Positions 7,852 through 16,911 of a stretch of DNA of 38,741 nt are shown here, piece after piece. Source of the DNA: a virus; IMG/VR virus record IMGVR_UViG_3300022602_003843, positions 1-38,741 of that record; one strand, 5' to 3'. A program made the position numbers and the translations under genes. The notes beneath the pieces were generated by a model. The model saw only the letters and a list, made by a program, of their open reading frames with translations, did no database searches and was not told where the DNA came from. Within the stretch, counting starts at the first letter, position 1; the number at the start of each line of letters is the position of its first letter.

Positions 7852-8759
7852 TATCTAAGATATCTAACGAAAACCCCGATTGCGGTATGGTAACATTGTT
7901 CTTGCACAATTATTGCAATTATTCTTGTACATATTGCAGCCCTGTACATCGCGATAATACTCACAGATGGCCAGAAGATTATGCCCCATATGTGAATTTT
8001 TTAAAAAAAGTACGCGAAAGAAATAGATATCTTTATGTTGAAATTTTAGGTGGTGAACCAACCTTATGGCCCAATTTTAGACTTTTTTTAGACGAAATAT
8101 CTGATGACAATACATACATAGAATTCAGTACTAACGCATCTAGAACATTGCGATATTGGGACGAATTTAAACCAGGATCGATGTATATGATGATGAGCTG
8201 GCATCATGAACAGTGTGATGATGATCATTTTTTTGAAGTAGCTAAGATGATGCAACACAAGGTAAGCTTGAGTGTTGCATTAATGATAGTACCTGAAAAC
8301 TTCGATCGTGCTCAGCGCATGCAACGGCGGTTGGAAGGGTTAGATATAGAAATTTTACCTCGCTTCGTTAGGCTTGATATCAATAGTACGCAATTTCTTA
8401 ATTACACAGATGAACAGAAAGACTGGATAGCAAATTACAGATATCTCAATATGAAACCGCACGATGTCAGTTGGGAGCTGCCTATAAATTTGCATCTCGA
8501 TGGAACAAAGATACGCTTTCCGCAAATATTAAATCAAAATTTACATAATTTCAAAGGCATGACTTGTTCTGCAGGCGTAAAGAGATTTTATGTCAATTAC
8601 GATGGTAACATTTATAGATGTTCTAGGCGAGTTGGATCAACTATTGGCAATATTTTTGAAGAATATCAACTGCCAGCACAAGGTATCATATGCGATCAAG
8701 ATTTATGTCCTTGTAAATGGGATGCTATAGTAGAAAAACAATTATTTAAGACAACGTAA
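7848..8759 (+). CDS. Radical SAM protein with C-terminal SPASM/twitch-like Cys region
   Basis: 303 aa. The radical SAM Cys motif is C23-x3-C27-x2-C30 (CNYSCTYC), followed by the SAM-binding LGGEPTL at 67-73 and a Ser/Thr-rich strand (EFSTNAS). The last 60 residues carry C-x-SAGVKRFYVNYDGNIYRC and CDQDLCPC, typical of an auxiliary iron-sulfur cluster (SPASM or twitch), as in peptide- and protein-modifying enzymes. Substrate unknown. The start ATG overlaps the stop of the 98-aa gene upstream by 4 nt. The 3' end overlaps the converging aminotransferase-like gene by 18 nt. The gene at 12786 has the same layout. Confidence 0.9.
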   Translation: MISKISNENPDCGMVTLFLHNYCNYSCTYCSPVHRDNTHRWPEDYAPYVNFLKKVRERNRYLYVEILGGEPTLWPNFRLFLDEISDDNTYIEFSTNASRTLRYWDEFKPGSMYMMMSWHHEQCDDDHFFEVAKMMQHKVSLSVALMIVPENFDRAQRMQRRLEGLDIEILPRFVRLDINSTQFLNYTDEQKDWIANYRYLNMKPHDVSWELPINLHLDGTKIRFPQILNQNLHNFKGMTCSAGVKRFYVNYDGNIYRCSRRVGSTIGNIFEEYQLPAQGIICDQDLCPCKWDAIVEKQLFKTT

Positions 8760-9590
8760 AAGCGACCGGACTCCGACGGGATGCCCGGCATTAGTCTTAG
8801 CTATGTGTATAGCTTTGGTAGGTATTAGATTAAAATCCTGGCAGACTTTTGCATATTCTAATTCATACTTTTTCCAGAAATACTCCGGACCTATCTTTTT
8901 CATAAATGCCATACCAATATGCAACAGACTTTGACAATTCATGTTAAAATCATTCATTAAGCTTATCGGCCCATCCGGCCTAACCCTAGCAAATCTAAGA
9001 GCAATCCTGTCATTGCCTAATCCACCCTTGCTTAAACTTATAGCAAATGACTGTATAGCTGGATGATTGAAATCAAAGTTGATATCTCTGCTGCAAGTAA
9101 TCCATGCACCATCAATGTGAACTGGTATATCTAACTCGGCGCACCGATCGAGTATCTGGTACATCTCTGGATGTACGTCACCGTAAGCAGGAAACGGCAT
9201 GGAAATGAGTAATTCCTTGCTAGCATCTAACGTGTTTATGGTTACGTATTCGATGTCGTTATTAAGTCTCCAGTGATACCTGTAATCGTTCTCAAATACC
9301 ATAAGCCTAGACTTGCTCAATCTCTGATATAGATCATCTATAAATTGAGTACAACCTATACATATGTCCAAGCGTTCAAAATCCCTGTACCCTCTGATAT
9401 TACTCATAGCATGTCTGTCTAGGTAATCCAAGAAAGCTAACTTGAAATCATTGACAATATTTGTAGAATCTACCAGATTTTCTTTATAAATTGATCCGTA
9501 CATCTTGGTAATGCTAGAGTCATACATCGGCTGCGGTCGATCTACCTGTAACCATTCTCTAGAATATTTTCGGTCTGGCCCATCTCTCAT
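8742..9590 (-). CDS. PLP-dependent aminotransferase-fold protein, shortened
   Basis: 282 aa with the landmarks of fold-type I aminotransferases: CIGCTQFIDDLY at 77-88 (phosphate-loop position), HIDGAW with Asp160 (pyridine N contact), SLSKGG with Lys188 (Schiff-base Lys) and NDRIAL with Arg195 (phosphate contact). Usual family members are 350-400 aa, so the N-terminal arm and part of the small C-terminal domain are reduced. It may transaminate, decarboxylate or bind an amino-acid-like group. It is the only minus-strand gene inside the plus-strand half of the island. No clear Shine-Dalgarno site precedes ATG 9590; an inverted repeat lies 4 nt upstream. A second protein of the same fold and size is encoded at 18678. 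Confidence 0.75.
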   Translation of the reverse strand: MRDGPDRKYSREWLQVDRPQPMYDSSITKMYGSIYKENLVDSTNIVNDFKLAFLDYLDRHAMSNIRGYRDFERLDICIGCTQFIDDLYQRLSKSRLMVFENDYRYHWRLNNDIEYVTINTLDASKELLISMPFPAYGDVHPEMYQILDRCAELDIPVHIDGAWITCSRDINFDFNHPAIQSFAISLSKGGLGNDRIALRFARVRPDGPISLMNDFNMNCQSLLHIGMAFMKKIGPEYFWKKYELEYAKVCQDFNLIPTKAIHIAKTNAGHPVGVRSLLRCLK

Positions 9591-9593
9591 GGT

Positions 9594-9607
9594 ACAAGTT
9601 TACTTGT
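9594..9607. promoter_or_regulatory. Inverted repeat ACAAGT-TT-ACTTGT, possible operator
   Basis: Two perfect 6-bp half-sites separated by TT in the 68-bp region between divergent genes, with a further ACAAG at 9613-9617. It covers the position where the minus-strand gene would need its ribosome site, so it could bind a regulator of the divergent pair. A candidate plus-strand promoter follows: TTTACT, then TATATA, 17 nt apart. Confidence 0.35.
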
Positions 9608-9632
9608 CTGCTACAAGATCGTATATATTGAT

Positions 9633-9659
9633 ATGGATGATATGCTGGACAAATCTTGA
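9633..9659 (+). CDS. Possible 8-residue leader peptide MDDMLDKS
   Basis: A short ORF ending TGA whose last base is the A of the ATG starting the radical SAM gene (TGATG). It could couple translation to the downstream gene, or simply be chance. Nothing else supports it. Confidence 0.2.
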   Translation: MDDMLDKS

Positions 9660-10933
9660 TGTGGTGCCCTCTACCCTGGACACACCTTGGAGTTAAGAAC
9701 AATGGCGATCTACGCATGTGTTCTCACAGCCAAAGTGCGGGTAAGGGTAATACCCTATTGTGTAATAATAACGTCCCACTGACTATAGCTGATTTATCAA
9801 CCGTTGACGTTATGAATTGCGACACCCTTAAAGGCGTGCGCAGAGACATGTTAAAAGGTAAATGGCCAACTCAATGTAAACGATGCAAAGATGAATCTCT
9901 ATCTGGTAGTAACAGCCGCGATCGATGGGAAACAGACAGGCATAAAGATACGTTTACCAAAGAGCTAGCGCTGTCTTTGACAGATATAGACGGCACAGTA
10001 AACGGTGGTCAATGGCAAGATTTTGATCTACGCATAGGTAATGAATGTAATCTAAGATGTGTTATGTGTTTTGCTGGCGAATCGTCTAAGTGGTTTGATG
10101 TTCATCAAGAAATATTAGGTTGGGATTATTTTGTTGTGGATGGTAAGAAATATGATCTGTCTACATCAAGAAACGGTTTTGGCTGGTCAAAAGATAAAGC
10201 AAACATAGACGCTCTTATACACAGCTCTGATGCATTATCGAAGATTGTATTTGGTGGCGGTGAACCATTGCTAATTAAACACCATCGGTATCTGTTAGAG
10301 GCACTGATTTCGCAAGGACATGCCAGCAGAATGGAGCTAGAATATAGCTCTAATCTCACATTTTTCCCACCAGATATATTCTATCTGTGGAAGCATTTTA
10401 AAAAAATACGTATTTGTGGCAGTATTGATGCAGCCGGATCTGCTAATGAAGCTATTAGATATAATACCAAGTGGCAAGTTGTAGTAGACAATCTAAGAAT
10501 GTTAGATGCAACGGCAGATAATATAGAGGTATTCTTATCAACAACGATCAGTATATTGTCTCTAGAACACTACGGTAAATTGCTATCATGGATAGCTGAT
10601 CAAAGGTACAACAAGATACACGACACTGTCAGTCACTTGGTATATAATCCAAAATATTTTAATATTGGATTACTTGAAAAATCTCAATTGAATAGGATCG
10701 TGGATTCGGCAACATTGCCAGTTGTTCAACAGCCAAAGTTTGTAAAGAAAATAGATCACTATCGATCATTGCACGATACGATAAACATGACTGACGATGA
10801 AATGAAAGAGCAGCGAATGTATTTCTTGCGTGTTTGGGATAATCTACAAAAAAATCAACAGCAAGATTGGTATGAATTATTTCCAATGGCAGCGGGTGTA
10901 GCACGTGAATGGAAAGATCTCTATGGCAACTGA
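9659..10933 (+). CDS. Radical SAM protein with N-terminal twitch-like Cys region
   Basis: 424 aa. The N-terminus has C3PLPW, NNGDLRMC at 14-21 and C73-KR-C76, the auxiliary-cluster pattern normally found at the C-terminus of SPASM enzymes, placed here before the core. The radical SAM motif is C130-x3-C134-x2-C137 (CNLRCVMC), with FGGGEPLL at 198-205. ATG 9659 is chosen so that the Cys-Pro-x-Pro-Trp motif starts at residue 3; a TTG one codon upstream is possible. It overlaps the next gene, a paralogue, by 11 nt. Family members act on peptides or proteins in known cases; the substrate here is unknown. Confidence 0.9.
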   Translation: MWCPLPWTHLGVKNNGDLRMCSHSQSAGKGNTLLCNNNVPLTIADLSTVDVMNCDTLKGVRRDMLKGKWPTQCKRCKDESLSGSNSRDRWETDRHKDTFTKELALSLTDIDGTVNGGQWQDFDLRIGNECNLRCVMCFAGESSKWFDVHQEILGWDYFVVDGKKYDLSTSRNGFGWSKDKANIDALIHSSDALSKIVFGGGEPLLIKHHRYLLEALISQGHASRMELEYSSNLTFFPPDIFYLWKHFKKIRICGSIDAAGSANEAIRYNTKWQVVVDNLRMLDATADNIEVFLSTTISILSLEHYGKLLSWIADQRYNKIHDTVSHLVYNPKYFNIGLLEKSQLNRIVDSATLPVVQQPKFVKKIDHYRSLHDTINMTDDEMKEQRMYFLRVWDNLQKNQQQDWYELFPMAAGVAREWKDLYGN

Positions 10934-12236
10934 TACGTTTTGTCCAATACCTTGGAATTTCCAGGCTGTTCGTAGCAACGGAGATTTGCGAGTATGTTGC
11001 CAAGCTAACATAACCAAAAACAAGGGAGTGGTGCGAAAGGCAGACGGCACGCCGTATAATGCTGCTAAAGATGACATAGATGAAGCTAGAAACAGCGACC
11101 TCATGAAGATCATGCGCAAGAACATGCTAAATGGAATTTGGAGCCAAGAATGCGGTCGCTGTAAATCTGAAGAAGAAACTGGCCTAATCAGCAGGCGCAA
11201 CTATGAACACGATAGATGGACATTGAGAATAGAAGATATCAAGGCATTCACAGCAGACGATGGTAGCATTGATACTACAGCCCTGCCTGTAAAATACTAT
11301 GACTTGCGATTTGGAAATCTGTGTAATCTAGCATGCAGGATGTGTGGGCCGCAAGACAGCACAGGTTGGTATGAAGACTATCATAAATTAGAAGGCAAGG
11401 ATTGGTTCTTTGACACGCACGGTCGCGAGCAGATGACCAGACAGAACGGTAAATGGACAAGTCCTAGCTATAGCTGGCATGATAGCGATAGCTTTTGGAA
11501 GCAGATAGAAGATAACATTGATAATATCCAGCACGTATATATGGCAGGCGGCGAACCATTGCTCATAGAACGGCATTACGAATTTTTAGAACGTTGCATA
11601 GAAAATGGTGCCGCTAAGAACATGTTAATCGAGTATAATACCAACATGACTAGTGTATCGTCCAGGGCTATCAACTTATGGAAAAATTTCAGGCGTATAC
11701 AAATAGGTGCAAGCATAGACGGGTATGGTCCCGTGTTAGAATACCAGCGTTATCCAGCTAATTGGGATAAAGTATGGCGTAATATACAGATAATAGATCA
11801 AACTCCGTATAACATCGAAGCTTGGTTAGCTTATACCGTTACTGCATATAATGTATTACATTTGCCAGATTTCATGCGATGGAAACTGGAATCCAGCGGA
11901 TTACAGAAATTTAACAACACCAAAAAACGTCCAATAGTAACGCATCACGTGGCACACCAACCTTTGCATTTAAACATAAGGGTGTTACCGCCTCAGATTA
12001 AAAAATTAGTAGAGAAAAAATTCGACGACTTTCATCAATGGGTAATTTCAACTGATGCAATGCCACACATAGTAGCGAACGGTGTACATATCAAGAACAG
12101 CATATTAGATTATATGAATTCAGTTGACTTGCACGGAGAATATTGGCCTTATTTTGTTTCGACTACTAGAGCACTTGATAACATACGCGGTCAGTGCATA
12201 ATCAACATAGTACCAGAATTTGAGGATTATCTATGA
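10923..12236 (+). CDS. Radical SAM protein with N-terminal twitch-like Cys region (paralogue)
   Basis: 437 aa. Same build as the preceding gene: C7PIPW, NGDLRVCC (C25, C26) and C77-GR-C80, then the radical SAM motif C134-x3-C138-x2-C141 (CNLACRMC) and AGGEPLLIE. ATG 10923 with GGAAAG upstream is preferred over an earlier GTG at 10905. The two genes may act as a pair, one modifying and one assisting, or on successive positions. The end overlaps the SDR gene by 4 nt. Confidence 0.9.
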   Translation: MATDTFCPIPWNFQAVRSNGDLRVCCQANITKNKGVVRKADGTPYNAAKDDIDEARNSDLMKIMRKNMLNGIWSQECGRCKSEEETGLISRRNYEHDRWTLRIEDIKAFTADDGSIDTTALPVKYYDLRFGNLCNLACRMCGPQDSTGWYEDYHKLEGKDWFFDTHGREQMTRQNGKWTSPSYSWHDSDSFWKQIEDNIDNIQHVYMAGGEPLLIERHYEFLERCIENGAAKNMLIEYNTNMTSVSSRAINLWKNFRRIQIGASIDGYGPVLEYQRYPANWDKVWRNIQIIDQTPYNIEAWLAYTVTAYNVLHLPDFMRWKLESSGLQKFNNTKKRPIVTHHVAHQPLHLNIRVLPPQIKKLVEKKFDDFHQWVISTDAMPHIVANGVHIKNSILDYMNSVDLHGEYWPYFVSTTRALDNIRGQCIINIVPEFEDYL

Positions 12237-12796
12237 GTCGTATCTTAATAACCGGAAATCCGGAAAAAGGTCTAGCCAAAAGCATGAAGATCATATGGCC
12301 GGATGCGACATTTGTAAGCCGATCTAATGGATGGGATCTAACTATTGACACTAGGCGCAAGGATCTAGCCAATCTTGCACTAGAGCACGATGTGTTCATA
12401 AACAACAGTGCATTATGGAGATACCATCAATCTCTGCTGATGCACGATGTTTATACACAAGCAAAGCAACAGTCTCATCAACTGAAGATAATATGTATCG
12501 GCAGCACCACTGACAGGACGCGCAAGGGCAGCGATTGGTTATATCAGCAGGAAAAGATTGCGTTACGAAACCTATGCAACAGTTTGGCATTATACTCGGT
12601 ATGGGGTGGTGGACCATCGGTTACGTTAATAAGCTTTGGCACCTTGAGCAATAATCAACACAAGCATCCAGATAGGACCTGCATGGACATAGACCAAGCA
12701 GCTGGTTACATAAAATGGGTTTTGTCTCAACCAAATGGGGTAGCCATAAATGAACTAAGCATAGATCCATTGCAGGAGCAGGCGGATGCTAAGTGA
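12233..12796 (+). CDS. Short SDR-family (Rossmann) protein
   Basis: 187 aa. NAD(P)-binding type: ITGNPEKGL at the N-terminus (TGxxxGxG position, last Gly absent), FINNSA (NNAG position), ICIGST strand with the catalytic-type Ser, and the Tyr-x3-Lys pair in LYQQEK. The motif SRSNGWDL follows the second strand and recurs almost exactly in the SDR at 26581. SDR enzymes are usually near 250 aa, so the C-terminal substrate region is reduced. A dehydrogenase or reductase acting with the neighbouring radical SAM enzymes is likely, but the substrate is unknown. Overlaps both neighbours (4 and 11 nt). Confidence 0.72.
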   Translation: MSRILITGNPEKGLAKSMKIIWPDATFVSRSNGWDLTIDTRRKDLANLALEHDVFINNSALWRYHQSLLMHDVYTQAKQQSHQLKIICIGSTTDRTRKGSDWLYQQEKIALRNLCNSLALYSVWGGGPSVTLISFGTLSNNQHKHPDRTCMDIDQAAGYIKWVLSQPNGVAINELSIDPLQEQADAK

Positions 12797-13907
12797 TGCG
12801 GTAAGCGCGTATGATTTTACACAGATACCGTTCGATAGAATCACGAAATTTGGTCAACGTACCTTGCTGTATCGCGACATATTCTGTGTGAGTTGGCTTA
12901 TAGGTAGATATTGCAATTACAACTGCAGCTACTGTTGGCCGTATGCACGCAGCAATACTAAAGACTATCGACCAATTGAACTAAACCTAATGACTATGGA
13001 TGAGATCAAACGGCAGAGCAGAGAGCGCGGATACAACAGTTTCCACTTTAGTTTCAGCGGCGGCGAACCTACAGTATATCCTGACTATCTAAGGTTGCTT
13101 GAACATTACAGCAATGATACAGCTAACTGCAATTACCAAAGCGTTCACATGACTAGCAACATATCCCAAGGCTTGCGATGGTTTGAAAAATATGTTGCAG
13201 CTACTAAGGATCTGCATCGTGTAAGTGTCACAGCCAGCTGGCATCGCGAGCAGGGGATTAAGCAAGGTGATCTCAACGGTCATACTGAAAAGTTTGCTGA
13301 CAAGTTAGTGTTTCTTCAAGAAAACGACATACAGGTCACTGTGAACACGGTCATGGTGCCAGAATGGTTTGATACGTTGTACGGCGAAGCTGAGTACTTC
13401 CTCAGCCGAGGTATAAATGTTACTCTTAAACCGCAGAGTGATCCAACAGCAAGTAGAGTAGTAGATGGATACAGCGAAGAACAGTTAGCCATACTTCATA
13501 ATGGCATGCCGCAGAGAGATTTTACAACTGTAAAGAGTCAGGTATCGAGGCCAAAACCTAAAATAAGCATGCAACGCATGAGCATTGATAACGGAGATGA
13601 TGCAAGCGTTCCTCAGATAATGCAAGTGGAGTTTGAAGACGATACTGGTAAGAAATGGTACATGGATCAAGCAGAGAGGTTCAACGCATTTAATTTCAAT
13701 AACTTCAAGAATTGGGATTGTGAGAGTGGTTATCGAAGCATTATCATACGCGAGCCAGATGGGGCAATTAAACGTAGCTACAGCTGCCAAGATAAACCGC
13801 TTGGTTATATAGAAACCGGTTTTAAATTATTTGATAGTCCGATGCCTTGTATCAGTGACGCATGTGTAAGCAGCGCTGATAGCAAAATACCAAAGAGACG
13901 TGCATGA
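12786..13907 (+). CDS. Radical SAM protein with C-terminal Cys region
   Basis: 373 aa. The motif is C43-x3-C47-x2-C50 (CNYNCSYC), followed by FSFSGGEPTVYP and a TSN strand. A C-terminal region has CESGYRSIIIREPDG, YSC and CISDAC, so probably one auxiliary cluster. It looks like an enlarged relative of the gene at 7848 (same CNY-x-C-x-YC motif, same WH(R/H)EQ strand). A CAGGAG site precedes ATG 12786. The following SDR gene overlaps by 4 nt. Confidence 0.9.
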   Translation: MLSDAVSAYDFTQIPFDRITKFGQRTLLYRDIFCVSWLIGRYCNYNCSYCWPYARSNTKDYRPIELNLMTMDEIKRQSRERGYNSFHFSFSGGEPTVYPDYLRLLEHYSNDTANCNYQSVHMTSNISQGLRWFEKYVAATKDLHRVSVTASWHREQGIKQGDLNGHTEKFADKLVFLQENDIQVTVNTVMVPEWFDTLYGEAEYFLSRGINVTLKPQSDPTASRVVDGYSEEQLAILHNGMPQRDFTTVKSQVSRPKPKISMQRMSIDNGDDASVPQIMQVEFEDDTGKKWYMDQAERFNAFNFNNFKNWDCESGYRSIIIREPDGAIKRSYSCQDKPLGYIETGFKLFDSPMPCISDACVSSADSKIPKRRA

Positions 13908-14407
13908 GATATGCATTAACAGGTCATACGCGAGGCATCGGAGCAAGTTTATTCCGACATCTATCTCCTAAGGCGATAGGATTTAGTGCAAGCACAGGTT
14001 ATGACATACGCAAATCATCGGACAGGCATTTAATAATAGATGCTGCTGCAAATTGCGATATTTTTATCAATAACGCGCATGCAGATTATGCGCAAGTATC
14101 TTTATTGATAGAGTTGTTCAGGGTATGGAAAGATAAACCAAAACATATCATCAATGTAGGTAGCGCAGTAACAGATCGAGCACTGAAACCAGAAAAATTA
14201 CATCTAGTTGAATATTCCGCACAGAAAGGTGCATTGAAATCTGTCATGAAAGATTTACAAGGATATGAATGCAAGGTTTCATACGTTCAATTCGGATATG
14301 TGGGGACTGATAGAATTTTAGAAAAATATCCTAACATGGATCCTACGCAATACATCACAATAGACCAAGCAATCGAAATCATTCTGAAACCGTTGCAATT
14401 ACCGTGA
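13904..14407 (+). CDS. Short SDR-family oxidoreductase
   Basis: 167 aa with the full set of classical SDR residues: TGHTRGIG at 6-13 (nucleotide binding), FINNAH with Asn56-Asn57, IINVGS with Ser87, and Tyr104-x3-Lys108 (YSAQK). It is therefore likely to be a catalytically competent NAD(P)-dependent dehydrogenase or reductase, although it is much shorter than usual. It is more complete than the SDR at 12233. Overlaps upstream and downstream genes by 4 nt each. Confidence 0.82.
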   Translation: MRYALTGHTRGIGASLFRHLSPKAIGFSASTGYDIRKSSDRHLIIDAAANCDIFINNAHADYAQVSLLIELFRVWKDKPKHIINVGSAVTDRALKPEKLHLVEYSAQKGALKSVMKDLQGYECKVSYVQFGYVGTDRILEKYPNMDPTQYITIDQAIEIILKPLQLP

Positions 14408-15150
14408 AGTATCCATTTTTAAATCATAATAGTTTAGTTATTGTTGATTACATGGCCGGATCATCCGGTCAACTGTTTCTACGTTTATGGAGTGAACTAG
14501 ATTCAAGTATGTCATATGACAACCCTGATATCATGTCCGAAACTCAGTTAAATCAGCATCCTGCAAGTAAAGAAATCAATTATGATGTCTTGGTACCAAA
14601 AATGATTTTTAATTGGATGATCGGACAGTGCGATATATCGACTATTGATGAATATCTTTTGTTCTTTGAGATGCTAGGAACTTGGATATTAGCTTGCCGC
14701 CAAACCTGGTCATCTAATGCCAGCAAGCTTAAATTTTATGACAGCTGCGACTCGCCCGTTGGTAACAGGGCACTATATGGTATACATTCTCGTAAATTAA
14801 ACCTGCCAATAGATAGACTAAATGAAATGGGATATGAAATAAGTCTAATTAAGATAGTTCCTCGTACTGCTCGAGGAAGACAATATCAATTATCTCGAAT
14901 GCTTGCATGTTATCCAGAAGTAGACATAGCGGGTTTACGCCAAAATATACAAGATTGGAACGATAAGAAGTGTACTGATGAGATTGATCTTTGCACTCTC
15001 TTAGTAGATAACAACTCTGATGCTATATTGTCTTGGTTTAAGACACGATTAGGCGATCAAATTAGATTGGAAAAAATACCTAGATTTTATGAGATCTTAA
15101 ACATATATTACGCATCGGTTGTAAATCAATTGGAACTTAAAGATGTATGA
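14404..15150 (+). CDS. Unknown protein, weak P-loop-like N-terminus
   Basis: 248 aa. The N-terminal strand-loop-helix LVIVDYMAGSSGQLFLRLW resembles the phosphate-binding loop of sulfotransferases, and ISLIKIVPRTARGR in the middle could be the second PAPS-contact strand; compare the clearer sulfotransferase at 22565. This is weak inference. No other motif is visible. It starts at GTG 14404 (GTGA overlap with the SDR) and overlaps the kinase-like gene by 8 nt. Confidence 0.6.
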   Translation: MKYPFLNHNSLVIVDYMAGSSGQLFLRLWSELDSSMSYDNPDIMSETQLNQHPASKEINYDVLVPKMIFNWMIGQCDISTIDEYLLFFEMLGTWILACRQTWSSNASKLKFYDSCDSPVGNRALYGIHSRKLNLPIDRLNEMGYEISLIKIVPRTARGRQYQLSRMLACYPEVDIAGLRQNIQDWNDKKCTDEIDLCTLLVDNNSDAILSWFKTRLGDQIRLEKIPRFYEILNIYYASVVNQLELKDV

Positions 15151-15709
15151 ATTATATCAATCTAGTGCAGGATCTAGAGGTTCCATGGCTGAAGTGTGGA
15201 TTGATAAAACAGCAGGAGTAGTTAAGAAAATCTACAAACCTGATGGTATTACTATTACAGGTAATTTTCCCAAGCATACACTTATGGAAGATATAGAAAA
15301 GTTATACGATAACGAGGTTTATTGGTCAACGCTTCTTGCATCTGACTTCACCGTACAAATGATAGAGCACGGTAAGCTTGAAAATGACAATGGGTGGTTT
15401 ATAATTCAAGAATGGCACGGTACAGATTTGTTGCCTCATTACAGATTGGATACTAGATTATATCATATGATACCAGATGCAGATCTTCAGATAGAAACAA
15501 TGTTTGCGTATTGGCAAGAAAAAAATGTTTACAAAATAAACAATGCAATGGCAAATATGACCTTACACAACGGTAGAATAAAAGCTTTTGATTTCAAGTA
15601 TGCTGAAAAACGATCAGATGATAGAAAACATCTTGAGCAAGCAAGCATAGCAAAGTGGGTCTCTAAAATAGAACCTTCGCTGGTTGATAGATTAGAAAAA
15701 TTCTTATGA
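15143..15709 (+). CDS. Small kinase-like protein
   Basis: 188 aa. It shows a minimal protein-kinase-type layout: a Gly/Ser-rich turn followed by EVWI, Lys28 or Lys29 in VVKKIYKP (ATP-binding Lys position), Glu58 in the following helix, a hinge-like WFIIQEWHG, an Asn in NNAMANM (catalytic-loop Asn position) and IKAFDFKYAE, where DFK stands for DFG. The HRD aspartate is not obvious, so activity is uncertain. Similar reduced kinases occur in other phages. Possible role: phosphorylating a peptide or small molecule, or a pseudokinase. Confidence 0.55.
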   Translation: MYELYQSSAGSRGSMAEVWIDKTAGVVKKIYKPDGITITGNFPKHTLMEDIEKLYDNEVYWSTLLASDFTVQMIEHGKLENDNGWFIIQEWHGTDLLPHYRLDTRLYHMIPDADLQIETMFAYWQEKNVYKINNAMANMTLHNGRIKAFDFKYAEKRSDDRKHLEQASIAKWVSKIEPSLVDRLEKFL

Positions 15710-16314
15710 CCAACGAATCAATCATCAAATATACTGAAGATCAGCGAGAATTTCTTGAACGATTTCGTATGAAAACTTTCCAGGAAGGCAATGATAGTTT
15801 AGATTATCAAAAATTTGATCCAGATTCTTTCAACGGCTCAATATGGTGCGCTTATCTAAACGGCGAAATTGTTAGCATGAGCGCAGCTGAAATTAGCCAT
15901 TATACTAATGAGATAGATGTGATACGCAAGTGCAGATATCATATACTAAAACAGCATCGACATGGGAGGTATGGCTTTAAATTCTTGAGAAAGATGATGC
16001 ATTGGGGTAAGGAACAAGGTTTTAAGTTACTGTATTGGACGCACGACATACATAACAAGCCTTTAAATGCTTTATATCAGCGGCAGCGAAGCTATGCGTT
16101 TAATAATGATAACATGTGGTTTTATCAATGGCCTTATAATAGATTGCAGTTCGAAACAGATAAACTCTTTAAAACTGGAAAAGTGTATCAATTTGTCTAC
16201 AGCATTAAGATAGACGAAGCATTTGAATGGCTACCTACTTCGTCCGAATACATGCTATATTTCGATCATTGCGGTGATACTGATAAAATTAAAAAATATT
16301 TCAAGGTAACATGA
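15706..16314 (+). CDS. GNAT-type N-acyltransferase
   Basis: 202 aa. The central strands IWCAYLNGEIVSM and the helix region QHRHGRYGFKFLRKMMHWG (acyl-CoA pyrophosphate loop, variant), followed by KLLYWTHDIHNKPLNALYQRQR, reproduce the GNAT core from motif A to motif B. It probably transfers an acetyl or other acyl group from CoA to an amine. The C-terminal 70 residues are outside the core and may set substrate specificity. It overlaps neighbours by 4 nt on each side. Confidence 0.72.
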   Translation: MTNESIIKYTEDQREFLERFRMKTFQEGNDSLDYQKFDPDSFNGSIWCAYLNGEIVSMSAAEISHYTNEIDVIRKCRYHILKQHRHGRYGFKFLRKMMHWGKEQGFKLLYWTHDIHNKPLNALYQRQRSYAFNNDNMWFYQWPYNRLQFETDKLFKTGKVYQFVYSIKIDEAFEWLPTSSEYMLYFDHCGDTDKIKKYFKVT

Positions 16315-16892
16315 TAACACAAACACCTGCGCTGCCATTAGATTATTGCATGTCAACGTGTAATCTCGGTGTAGCTATTGAGATAGGAACATATTATGGC
16401 GGATGGACCAGACATCTAGCCAATTCTTTTGACAATGTAATTACGTTTCAAACTCTAGAAAAACACAAGCTAAATGATTTTAATTGGACGCAACGCGATC
16501 ATGCAGGAGTACCGCGAGTTTGGGCTGAACGTATGCGCGAACAACTGCCGCTTGAATACCAAGGCCCATATGATTTCAATTTTTTAATTGAAAATATCAG
16601 AGACATGGAGAATGTTACCTGTCTTCTAACCAGCAGTCCCCCAATCATACCATGGACTGTTTCTTACGATCTATGTGTTGTAGACATAACAAGGTCACCC
16701 GACGAAAATCTAAGACAATATAGATATTGGAAAAATCATGCTAATCCCGGGGCTATACTCCTTATAGGAGTCCATTGTCCTGCTGACTATGACAAATGGA
16801 CCATTACAGAAGAACAATTTCTTGCTGAGATAACCGAATCTTGGCATTTTGTGCCAGATGTGGTCGGTCGATGGATTTGCGTTAATTTCTAG
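16311..16892 (+). CDS. Class I SAM-dependent methyltransferase
   Basis: 193 aa. AIEIGTYYGGWTRHLA at 22-37 is a SAM-binding motif I (ExGxxxG), and YDLCVVDI followed by WKNHANPGAILLIGVH gives the motif IV/V strands seen in Methyltransf_24-type enzymes. It would methylate a small molecule or side chain. Followed by a 19-nt gap, the first break in the overlapping chain, before the B12 radical SAM gene. Confidence 0.7.
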   Translation: MITQTPALPLDYCMSTCNLGVAIEIGTYYGGWTRHLANSFDNVITFQTLEKHKLNDFNWTQRDHAGVPRVWAERMREQLPLEYQGPYDFNFLIENIRDMENVTCLLTSSPPIIPWTVSYDLCVVDITRSPDENLRQYRYWKNHANPGAILLIGVHCPADYDKWTITEEQFLAEITESWHFVPDVVGRWICVNF

Positions 16893-16911
16893 CTATAGGT
16901 TATAATGATAA

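Noticed and set aside
9505-9696. Plus-strand ORF across the start of the radical SAM gene at 9659
   Set aside because: It overlaps the beginning of the well-supported minus-strand aminotransferase-like gene and has no recognisable protein features.
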